Positions 47,395-58,800 of a DNA stretch of 64,000 nucleotides are shown here, one piece after another (within the stretch, counting starts at the first letter, position 1; each line of letters starts with the position of its first letter). Source of the stretch: Distichodus sexfasciatus (taxonomy: Eukaryota > Chordata > Actinopteri > Characiformes > Distichodontidae); NCBI GenBank assembly GCA_032718565.1, contig JAVGVS010000023.1, forward strand, positions 4,057,548 through 4,121,547, read 5' to 3'. The translations under genes and the position numbers were made by a program. The notes under the pieces were generated by a model. It worked only from the letters and a program-made list of their open reading frames with translations. It was not told the DNA's origin and did no database searches.

Positions 47395-48657
47395 GTGTCC
47401 ACTGATTGTTTGAATTGATAGAATTGTGCTGACGTTCTCTAACAAAAATGCTAATTTGTTCAAGTGATTTCAAGTGATGAGGAAAATCTCAGTGAAATGA
47501 AAATCAAAATGTGTTTAAAATTGTTATTAGACCAAAATACTCTTGTAATCATGTTGTCAGCAGTGTCTGCTTTAGCTTGATACTCTGCTTTATGCATGAC
47601 AGTCTGGTGCTGTCTAACTGGAACTAATTAAGTCAAATAGTTTTTATTCATTTTTACTTTACAAAACTTAAGCCTTCACTTTTGTTGGAATAGTTACATA
47701 GCTTGACATACTATTCTAATAAATGGTACGTATGTAGCTGAGGTGAACAAAGTTTACCACAACCATTGGAACTTGTTAGTGGTGTTACATAACTGTGTAT
47801 AGTCTCTCAGTGATTGGTGTATTGTAAAGTATATGATAAAAGACATAGCAGTTCATACACCAAGGACCACTTTACTCCACTCTACAGCAGTCATATTAAG
47901 TATGCATGTAATAATAATTTATAACAAAAAGTAAGAATGTTAATATGCAATGTTTCTAACACTTAACAAGCCATTTCCTCCTTAGTTATCAGGTGTGTGG
48001 GCACAGCCAGTTGATTGGAGAGGTGGTGGTGAAAACTGCAACCTCCATGAACCATAATTTTTTAATTCTTCTCTTCCTTGTGACTTCTCTTGAAGCAGAT
48101 TTGCCAAAAAAGAAGAGACCTTGAAAAGGATGTGGCCAAATGTGCTAAAATCAAAGAGAATTTCCAAGAGGACCAACACAAGTAAAACAGCTAAAGAAAA
48201 AGTAAAAGTGAGAAAATGCTTAAAACGCTTCAAGACTGACGCACGTGTATGTGTTGTTTATTATATAATTGCACATAAGGCCCTCCAGAACCTGAGTCTG
48301 ACACTTTTGCTATACTGTTAACGTAAAACAAAACTTTGAGCATTTTTTCATTTACCCCCTCCAATATATATATACACTCTTGCATAAGTGAATAAAGTTT
48401 ATCAAAAGTAGGATGTAAATATAAGTTGTGAGGCCATTTTATCTGGGAGAAAATAAATAATGGCGAGACAGTGAAAGATTACACAGGCATTGAAAGATTA
48501 CTTTGTGACAGTCTGTTTCCACACAATCTAGTTTTAGACAAATAGATTGCCTCTGGCACAGCTGTAACTGGTGATGGTTACCATTTTTCCATAACTATTT
48601 TTCCAGAAAAAGCTTAACTACAGTTCATTTAATAAAATTAGGTACATACACCCTACA
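47395..48657. other. AT-rich intergenic DNA, no gene seen
   Basis: No recognisable coding region. Short open frames at 47982-48233 (-) and 48121-48321 (+) overlap each other, lack motifs and look random. Confidence 0.5.
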
Positions 48658-49039
48658 GATCCATGTAGGGCTGGGTATTGTTGCTGATTTCCTGAATTGA
48701 ATCGATTCGATTCCGATTCACAAGGTCATGATCCGATTCAGTTCTCGATTCGATTCGATATCGCTTTATTTAGAGATTTCTTTGCATCAATAGTTTTGCT
48801 TGGTTATAAAATTAGGCCAGACGGTGATTTGAGCGGAGCAGCTTCAGCCATGGCTCTATTTGTTTTCGCCGGTCTCGCGTTTTTATAGCTCTCCTTGCGC
48901 GGTTGCGAGAAGTAGTGCATACTATCTATGGCCACAGGAAAAGATCGATCCGCGAATTTTTGAATCGATATCGTATTTTTCGAACGAGAATCGATATTGA
49001 TCGGTGAATCGATTTTTTGAACCCAGCCCTAGATCCATG
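48658..49039. mobile_element. hAT-type MITE with perfect 8 bp target-site duplication
   Basis: The element 48666-49031 starts TAGGGCTGGGT and ends ACCCAGCCCTA, an 11 bp inverted repeat. It is flanked on both sides by GATCCATG (48658-48665 and 49032-49039). The interior has clusters of 'cgattcgattc' and 'gaatcgatatcg' on opposite strands near each end, and no transposase. An 8 bp duplication with subterminal repeats fits the hAT superfamily. Confidence 0.92.
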
Positions 49040-49611
49040 AGATATATGTAAATATCTGGCAGGTTTTTTTTTTTTACCAGATGTACAAATATATCAATGT
49101 ATAATTCATTTCACTAATAATACAGAGTTAGAATCAGAGATAACCAAGGCAAGCAAAACATTTTTGACTCCACTGAGTCTACCAAGGGGCTAGTCCAAAA
49201 TTCCTGAGGTTTTATAAGCTAAAGAATAGGTCAAAAAACACTAAACAACTGAACACCGAAGAACAAAATATATGTGGCATACTTCATATTTATTTCATAT
49301 ATAAAGTCACAATCAACAATATTAAAATATAAATATAAGAAATAGAGTACAAACATAATTATTAATCTAGCTTGACTGCATGTAGATTGATTACAGAGTT
49401 AGGCCAAATATTAATATTGTTATTACATAAATCATGTTATATAAAGCATTTTAGAATACATTTTATTATTAGTCTTGTTAAAACCCAAACACATCTAACA
49501 TCATGAGACTTAAATCTCCACCCCACCCTTCCTTCCTTTAAAACTAGAGTGAATCAGTGAATAGTCTGCATTGAAGGTTGAAGGCTGCATTTCCAGTAAC
49601 AGAAAAAAAGT

Positions 49612-51703
49612 ATGGCTTTGACCAGTTTGCTGGTGGTTTCTACACTCACCTTTATTTTTGTTTCATTTGGAGGTATGGGTTTTATGTTCTGTGTGATTTT
49701 AGATTCATTTCCTTTTATTCTTCTTATCTAATTTAAGATGTGTCACTACCTAACAAACAGTTCTTCTGTGCATAATTATTTTATATTTTGCAAGTTTGTG
49801 CAGATTTTCCCAATGTGATTTTAGTTCAGTGTGTGATGAATGAAAGAGTTGAAGTGACTGAATATCCAATATGAATTTTCTGAATCCTGCAGAAGCCCAA
49901 GTGAACCCAAACGACATCATATTTCCTCCTGCTGTACCAACAATGTGGAACCTCAGGGCACTCTGCACTGAAGGAAAAAGCCGGCCGCGGTATCCTGCAC
50001 AACTCTTCTCCCGCTTAGGCTCTGGCAATGCCAAGCGTCGTGGAGATGCTGTAAATAGAGTGGAAGTATGGTTCAGTCTGTGCTGCTATGGGGACGAGAC
50101 TCTAACTGATCTGGATATTCTGTGCTGCACCATACAGGCTGTGAGTAAATAGACAGTAAATTCAGTTTCAGTTGACCCAGGATTCAAATGCAAATTACTT
50201 TTGAAAGCTCAAAAACCAATGTTCTGACAGCAGTGTAATATTTAACAGTTCCACATGGGCCTTGGTGGTAGGATAAGCAACTAGAGTCTGGGGGTTTAGC
50301 CTGGTTCTATCCTACCTCCAGCACTACCACATTTACATTTACAGCTTTTATCAGATGTTCTTATCCGGAGTGATTTTTATTTTCCTAATTTCAGGAACAG
50401 TTTCTCTGAGAGCAACTTGGGGATAAAGGTCTTGCTCAGGGACCCAATCATGGTAGTGCTGAAGGTAGAAATCAAACCCACGACCTCTTGGTTCAGAGGT
50501 GATTATCCTAACCACTAAACTGCTGAGAAAGCCTTGACACCAAGTTGCTCCAGAGAGAATGTCTTTGTAATTAGCAAAATATAAGTCATTCTGGATATGA
50601 TATATGGATATGCCTGATAAATGCCATAAATGTAGAGCATTTAAGGCTGAAGCCAGCAAGCATTGGCAGGCTAATATTAAAGTAAATTCATTGTGAAACA
50701 AAAGACATCCATTTAATCCAAGTTCAGCCATCTAATTGGTCTGACTTGGTCAGTGATAGAATCCACAGTCTTCTGCTTTATCACTAGATACTGACATCTG
50801 TTCACAGCAAGGGAAGCAGCTAAATAGGTATATGTATGCTGGCACTAATCATCAATTACTTTACACTTTTGTTGTATTTTCTATTTTTGCCTTTGAAAAA
50901 AAAATATTTTCCTTTACTGTTTATTCTTCACTTTTGATTTATTTGATGGGTGTAGTTAAGCTATTAATTACTTTAAACAAAAGTTTACTTAGAACAGGTT
51001 ACTGGATTTTACATACAAGATCTACCAAACATTGGTAGTTTATGGTCTTTCAGCACAAAGTGTCTGAGGCATCTCGTTACATGTTTTGAACACTACTGTG
51101 ATTCTTGCTTTGGCTTTTATTTCTTGTTCATAACAATTGCATCTAAGAAATGAGACACTAGAAGCCAGTCTTACTATACATCTCTTTAAGTTAGATAATG
51201 GTGATAGCCAGATAATGGTGAAGCTGTTTTACATTCATATAAACCATCATTTTTTCCCTCTATGTCTCACTGTGCCTGTGTGTGTGTGTAACTTACAGCC
51301 GAAAAGTAAGACATCATAGACATCTTAAGAACAGCACTGTATAAATGTAGTTCAAACAGTGAAGGGGCCCCACAGTGCTGTTTGTTAGTGATGTAGGTGA
51401 AAATTCTCCATGTGCATACAGCCTTGGCCACATTTGAAAATTCCTGACTAACTGTTGCTTATTTAATCTGAGTGTGTTTATTTGTCCTTACAGTGGAATT
51501 CTGCTCTCCTTCACTTCTGTATGGAGGAACAATCCATCATGACCATGGCCTATCCCTGCTGCAATGAAAATGGAGAGAACATGTGGAACTGTTTCACAAG
51601 AAAGGCTCCCAATCCGTACTATTTGCCAATTCCAAATTACGTTGCCCCATATGTTACCATTGACATGGTGTTTAACTGGGACAGGACAAGCTGTCAATTG
51701 TAG
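49612..51703 (+). CDS. Small secreted cysteine-rich protein, ECM1-like
   Basis: Three exons: 49612-49672 (ATG, donor GTATGG), 49893-50140 (donor GTGAGT) and 51494-51703 (stop TAG), predicted 172 residues. Residues 1-20 (MALTSLLVVSTLTFIFVSFG) form a signal peptide. The mature part starts with IIFPPAVPTMWNLRALC, then RPRYPAQLFSRLGSGNAKRR, VEVWFSLCC, LDILCCTIQA, WNSALLHFCMEEQSIMTMAY and PCCNENGENMWNCF. The paired-Cys spacing (CC ... CC ... W...FC ... CC ... CF) and the FPP, RPRYP and W...A...FC...E signatures resemble one serum-albumin-like repeat of extracellular matrix protein 1. Human ECM1 is about 540 residues with several repeats, so this is a one-repeat form. PIP5K1A lies next door, and ECM1 and PIP5K1A are both in human 1q21, which supports the call. 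Confidence 0.65.
50330..50645 (-). repeat. Dispersed otophysan-type repeat in the ECM1-like intron
   Basis: Contains 'ttctcttatccggagtgatt'-like and 'gagcaacttggggataaagg' blocks, 'tgataaatgccataaatgta', and a reversed tRNA-like 'ggtgattatcctaaccacta'. Related blocks occur at about 43.5, 57.2, 59.2 and 60.2 kb. Confidence 0.55.
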
Positions 51704-51924
51704 CATATAGCAACTTTTTGATAACATTTCCTTCATAAAGTTGTTTCCACATGACCAGGATTTGTAACAAAAGGTGAATGCTGGTACAAATTAAAGATGT
51801 CTTTGACTGTCAGGAGTGTGTGACCAATTCTTGGATTATGCACATACCCCCACACACACGCACACTCAAAAAATCCTTGCACAGCCAGAAAGTCAAATAC
51901 TCCACATTTACGATGAACTCGCAC

Positions 51925-51980
51925 TCTATAGTATAGTATAGTATAGTATAGTATAGTACAGTACAGTACAGTATAGTATG
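51925..51980. repeat. (TATAG)n pentanucleotide microsatellite
   Basis: About ten copies of agtat/agtac between the ECM1-like gene and the pip5k1 promoter. Confidence 0.9.
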
Positions 51981-51999
51981 TTTTAAATTATAAGGTTTT

Positions 52000-52300
52000 A
52001 TTTAAATCGCCCGTAAAGTCGTCACTTCCGCCATTTCCAAAAAACATCCTCCGTCACGTCGCTAAAGGGAAACAAGCCCGAAAGCGGAGAGTTTTCGACA
52101 GTTTCCGAGACCACCTCCTTGTAGAGATTTCCCTTTTTTATTTATATATTTTTCTTAAGTAATGCGCGAGTGTGTTAAACGTTTAGGACCATCTAAAAGG
52201 AAAGACGAACTGATTTAAGACGCCGATTACTGGCCACGTTCTAACCTTTCTTTGGAGTCGACTATTTTTTTTAACACAGCTACAATTGCTAACAGGTTAG
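52000..52300 (+). promoter_or_regulatory. Probable pip5k1 promoter and 5' UTR
   Basis: CpG-containing sequence (cgcccgtaaagtcgtcactt, cctccgtcacgtcgctaaag, gcccgaaagcggagag) just upstream of the start codon at 52856, standing out from the AT-rich surroundings. The interval 52300-52855 may be 5' UTR or a small intron; a CATTA pentamer repeat lies at 52612-52641. Confidence 0.45.
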
Positions 52301-52855
52301 CAATTTACTGGATATATTATTTTTTTTAACTCGAACTCTTTAAGATAAATTTATATCTACACATTATGTACATCGTGGCAGCTTCATGTTAGCTTATAAT
52401 ATGCATGCAGATTTCAGTTAACATCTGTGGTTACGAGTGATATGAGATATAAACAAACTAGAGAGAACACTTTGGCTAACTTGAGTCAGCATGCCGGTGG
52501 AGAAATGAAAGTTAGTCAGTCTTTTACCCCTGTCGCTCATTACGCAAACAGCTAGGCTTCAAGAGCTATGTGATCCCCAGGCATCATCCTTTTTTTTCTG
52601 TATCTTTGTACATTACATTACATTACATTACATTACATTACGAGAACCACCGGCTAGATGCTAACTCAGTTACCCATAGCAAAACTAGTCGAGTGAGTGT
52701 AGCCACGTAGCATGTCATTTAAAGTTGGGAGGCGCGATGCAGAAGTGAAACCTTGCCTGTAGTTCATTTATCTCCAGTAAAATCAGGCTTTAATCTTGAT
52801 CCAGACGCTGTGAGGGTGGAAACGTGAACCGAATTTATGAAATTTCCGCCATCAA

Positions 52856-55800
52856 ATGGCTACTGCTGGTCCAGTTTCAGCGGACGGGGTCAACTCGACC
52901 GGTATGTAGAATCCTTTACAAATTTTAGTCATGACGTTTTTTCTTCCATGCAGCATATAATTGTAACTGACTCTGGCTTGTTGTCGATTTCTGGCTTGTT
53001 GTCGATTATCCCAAAGTGTCCCCCGGCTTTTTAAAAAGTCTTATTGGGTGTACCATGGCCCTGTTCCAACAGACAGGCAGGCATGCTTGTCGTCAAACTG
53101 GATTATTTGCTTCCCACTTTGGTTTTTAATTGCATCTTTAGAACATCAGTCTGTCCATTAAGTTAAATGACTCATCTGATTGTTGTTCTTTAGATGTGTT
53201 TACTCAGTTTTGGAGAAGGAGGTTGTTTCCAGAGAGAGGTACATGCATGCAGAGTTTGGACAGTGTGATGAAAAGGAGAGCGTTTTCACACCTAGGTTGT
53301 TTCGGACCTTGGAGCACTTTCATCTTAAACTTGGTTGTTTTGTGGAGGTGTGGACAAAACAATGAAACTCAAATCCTCACCAAAACAGTCAAGGGAAGAT
53401 GTGATGAGTTGTAGTTGGAATCAGATCTAAGGCAGCGGAACAAAGCTGCCCAACTCGGTGGAAAAAGGGAGCAGCTCTAATATCTGATTAAACTAAATGT
53501 TTTATGCACTCTCTTGTAAAAGAAGGCAGAACATTGACAACATAAATGTGATATTTGCTAAACTTGTTTTGTGCTGGGAAGTAAATGCATAAAAATATAA
53601 TTAATGAGAACAGAGTTTGCTGGCACCTGACAGTTATTTGCAAAAGTTTCTCAGTTTAAATGTATCGTAGTCCGAAACGGAGCTGAGCGGAGGTGTAAAT
53701 GTTGACGTTCTACCCCCAATTCAGAACCAAGCAATCGAACTTTAGGTGTGGAAACGTCCTGTATTTGTGAGGCTTGCTGTAATGAGGCCTTGGTCCCTTC
53801 ATGCTAAGCTGCTCTTTTTAATGTTATTTGTCATTACAGATGTGTTGTGGCATGCTCAGATGTATGCAGGAGTAAGATAAAGGAATTTAAGGATAATGCG
53901 TGTGTGCATATTGTGTTCTTGTGCTTTTGCAGCCTGTGATAAGGGATGCACTGATCCAATTTTCCAGTCCTGATACCAATACAGGTACCTGGACTTTGGG
54001 TACAGATCTAATGTATTTTATTAATAAGCTGCATGTCTCACTCTGTGGAAAAACTGAGATCACTCCTTTATGTGAAAGTCAACATCAGGATTGACTTTAG
54101 CACAGCTAAACTGACTTTATAAAGACAAATCCTGATTTTAAATCTAAAGCACTCTGGGTTACATTTTTATGCATATATATTATTATTAAATGTTATTATA
54201 AATACTATATAATGCAAACAAATTGATTAATTAAATCCCATTTTACAAAACTAAAAAGAAAAAGGTTTTTGGAATAGACTGGTATCAGACCTATAGGATT
54301 GATGGATCCCTATTTTTGACACATTTTTAGCCAAAGTGAGCAATCTTGGTATATGTTTTGCATGCATGCTGTAGTGTTAATAGTGTGTGGTTTAACGCTG
54401 CTGAAATCTGTGCTTATATGAATTAAACCAATGTGTGTGACTTTAGGGAATTAGACGAAGTTCATCATTTGACCACTGCCTTATAGTTCTTTCTGTAGCA
54501 TACTGCCTAACAGGTGAATAAGATGTACCATGTTGTGGTGTGTGTACTCCTTTAATTGCTATACATCAAATCGAGTGTCTTTTCCCCTGTGGTGTGACAG
54601 TTAAAATATTGTGTGAACATGGGTAAAGTGTCACACAGAGAGGCATGACTGAATTCTCCAGAGATGAGGATGAAAGCTTCAGGATGTTTCCTTTGGAGTT
54701 CCACAGTGACTGAGTGGATGACGTGTCATGCAGTCAACACATTTGCCGAGGGACGAATGTAAACAGCAATAGCGTTAGCGTGTGAGAACTGCCTGGGTGT
54801 GTAGTATGGACGGTTCTAACAGCTAACAGTTCGATGACAAGGCTGCAGATGCGTTCTTTGATCACAGCGTGACCAGGTTGGTGCCTTCCTGGTCACCAAC
54901 GTTCATTTACATAGACAGCGATACATTTTCAGTCTTTTCTGTTGTGTCGCTCTTCTGTGTGGTCAGCTGGTCATCGTAACTTTAAAAAATTGGAAATCAA
55001 AACATACTGCAGTACTCACAGTCACTATCACTACCAGCAGGAGACATGCTTGTGTATTTGGAAAACATGCTTTTTCACTAAAATTAGACATACAATATCA
55101 CAATGCATCTCATCAATATTCCTACATTACATCACATTGCATGCATATTGGGCATGCATCACAGATCGGGCAGACATAGTTACTCGCCCTAACCCTAACC
55201 CGATAATCACCAAGCTGTGTTATGATGATATAATCCAGGGCTTTAAACTGTTTCTGTCTCAGGGACCACCGCGTGGAGTTACTTTTTAGATACTTGCATT
55301 AAATAAATAATTGATTATGGTCTGCCACTGTATCGATGCTGATTGATTGTGATTAATTTCAACACCAAGACAAATTAATTTTTGACGATCGCTGGGGAGA
55401 GTGAGGCATTTCACAAGGTGGGAGATGCGTACGTCCCAACCGCGTCCCAGTATATCTTACAGCAAACGCAGCTACGTTTGTCTGCTGCACAAAACAAATT
55501 ATTTTTAACATTTTGTTGAATAACTAATATTATTGAAGGAGTTCATATTTGCTTCATAGTTTTACACTATTAAAAAGCTTCAGTTGTGTATATTTAAAAA
55601 AGCAAAACCAGAAATTCATTTGAAAATACCAGCTTTATATAACGAAGTCTTTTTCTCTCTTCATCCGCATAGGAACAGCTGGAACTAATAAGGTGGCATC
55701 TTTGGAAGTAAGACTTTTTGATCTTGTCTTCTAACCATTTGGTTTACCGTCTTATGTCACTTAAATAGTGAATATTCTGGTCACTAAAAGCCAGTATTTC

Positions 55801-58800
55801 AGCAAGTTTCTGTTTACTGTGCCTGTCCTCTGTACCTACTAAACTCTGCCAATCCATACCTTATTTCTAAAATCTTTGCCTCTTTCAGGGCCTGGGATCC
55901 TTGAATTCATCCCAAACCAATAAGAAAACCATTGGTCACCGTGGAATTGACCCTACAGGACAGACTACATATAAAAAGGTGAATTCTCAAGTTGGTTTTG
56001 TCTAATATAGCTCTTTTTTCAGATCTTTGAAGTCACACTTATAATGGGATAGTAAAATAAATATTCATATTCTTGTAACTATTCTATTATTATATATAAA
56101 GATAATTTATTTTAAGTTCATTCAGAGGAAATCAAATTGACTGAAGAAATATTTGCATTCGTATTCAAACTCAGTGTGTACTTTAACTTGTTTTCTGTAG
56201 TTGTATTCCAGTGTTTACACTGGCTTGGTGCGAACCTTCAGGTCTTGATTACGGTCTGTAATTCTACTTCAGGCCAACATTAGTCTTTGTATTTTTGCTA
56301 CAAGATTATTTTCCTCCAATTTCATGTGTTTTACAGACTAAAATAAGCTTGACCTTAATATTGGCTTACAACTGGCACATTTCAGTCCTTGTTTTTGTGT
56401 GTGGGCTTGGTTATTTCCAGCAGACATCCTGTCCTTGAAGCAAACCATAACTGCTGCTGTATTTTAGGATATATTTTGCTTTTATCGTCATAATGCCCTT
56501 GATTTGTGTCTTTGCTAATAGTCAAAACACAGTTCTGACATTGAATAAAAAGATCATAGTTTGTAAACTATTTTGGAATGGAGCGTGTGATGAATCACGT
56601 AGCCAAGCTGTCAGTTTTCTGTTGAGACTGAAATTATCGGTCTCAACAGAAAATTATAGTTAAATTATCATTATAGTGATCATTTCATATGTGAAAAGGA
56701 AATGACTGGATATAACTACACATTTACAACAATTTGATGCTTTTTTCATCATTCTCTTTATATTTTTTTTACTCAGACTACATCATCTGCTTTGAAAGGT
56801 GCCATCCAACTGGGTATCACATACACAGTAGGAAGCTTGAGCCAGAAGCCTGAGAGAGATGTGCTTATGCAAGACTTTGAAGTTGTTGAAAGCATTTTCT
56901 TTCCTAGGTACGTCTCTCTGCCATGGTTCTTTAATGTGGGTCAACATTGTTTTTCAATTGAAGAATCTTGAAAATGATATCACACTTTTTGACAAATGAT
57001 TCTAATGCACTGTAATTTCCACCTTTTCCTCTGACAAACTCTTTTCTCTCTCTTGTTCATAGCGAGGGCAGTAATTTGACTCCAGCCCACCACCATGGAG
57101 ATTTCAGGTTTAAAACCTACGCACCAATTGCCTTCCGCTACTTCAGAGAGATGTTTGGTATTCGGCCTGATGACTACTTGGTAACCTTCTTTCCATATTC
57201 ATTTAGATTTATGGCATTTAGCAAGCAATCTTATACAGAGCAGCTAACATGGAGTCATTGCAGAGACAGTCTCCTTGGAGCAACTTGAGGTTAACAGCCT
57301 TGCTCAGGGGCCTTTTGGTCTTAGTTCATGTAGTCGGATAGAGCAGGATTTGAGCTTTCACTCACAATCTCTGTGTTCCTAGTGGTTTTAGCACTGCAGG
57401 ATTAGGGACCGTCACTAAAGAGCTGTGTTTAAAAGTAGAATTTTTGAGATGTTAGTTTGATAACAAATAATTTAGCATATACATATGGGTGTGTGATTAT
57501 TACATTGATTTAGTTAGGAAAATAGTATTTAAGTCAAGTATTTTCTTAAGCATAACAGAGTAATCTCAGTCATATATTCAGACATTTTTTAAAGCATTAT
57601 TTTCTGTTTAAAAAAGACTCGGAGACTGTATCAGATTTGTATTGTATCGGCAGATATCCAAATGTACAATATTGGTATCGTATCGGACATAAAAAAGTGG
57701 TATTGTGTCATGTCTGGAGGTTTGGTGCCCCTACAGTGATCTGTAGACATATCGTGGAAATCTACACTTCACGTGAATTTGCTGAATACATTTCATACAT
57801 TAAATTAATGAATATGTGTGTATCATTGCAATGACTCACACACAAACTGAAATCTTTAGTATCATTGCTAATTCATTTTCCTTTGTCTTCTACAGTACTC
57901 TCTGTGTAACGATCCACTAATAGAGTTGTCAAACTCTGGAGCAAGTGGCTCTCTGTTCTACGTCAGCAGTGACGATGAGTTCATCATTAAAACAGTCCAA
58001 CACAAGGAGGCAGAGTTCCTGCAGAAGCTATTGCCTGGATACTTCATGGTAAGAGTCTGTGATCAGACTGTGATTACAGACGGTAATAACGACACCAGCT
58101 TTAATAATGACTACCACTTTAACACATCAATTACATCACACAACTGGACCCAACATAACAAACCAAACAAAACAAAGTGGCGTCTGGAAAGGACAGTGCA
58201 TTTTCACTCTGCATTTGACTTTAGGTGGACGACCTGACTTGAGAAAAGAGACATGATCTGTAAAAAAACCAAAATCCTAAAACAGGTTCTCAACGTGACC
58301 GCAAAAGAATAGAAATAAGTTGGATGTGACGATTACACTGACAAGCTTTCCTATTTGCTCTTCTCCTAGAATATTAACCAGAACAAACGAACACTGCTGC
58401 CAAAGTTCTACGGACTTTATTGCGTTCAGGCGGGTGGGAAGAACATCCGTATCGTAGTAATGAACAATCTGCTCCCCCGTGCCGTCCCCATGCACCTCAA
58501 ATATGACCTGAAAGGCTCCACGTACAAGCGGCTCGCTTCGCCTAAGGAGCGCACCAAGAAACTTCCCACTTTCAAAGACCTGGACTTCATGGAGCATCTC
58601 CCAGAGGGCCTGTTTCTGGAAAGTGACCATTACAATGCTCTCCGCAAAACCATCCAAAGAGACTGTCTGGTAAGATGAAAAGTTCCCCAGACGTTGCGTG
58701 CCTTTTACGTCTTGACGACTCGCAGTTTAGGATGAAACCTGCAGCAACGTCTGTGGGTCTTTTGGTGGGATTTGTTTTGGTAATAAAGAGCACACAGTAT

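Noticed and set aside
48121..48321. Lys-rich 66-codon ORF that could be a nuclear-localised exon
   Set aside because: No acceptor/donor pair that gives phase with any neighbour; overlaps an equally long antisense frame.
55184..55202. Telomere-like ccctaaccctaaccc
   Set aside because: Only two to three repeats, which chance or a small internal insertion can explain.
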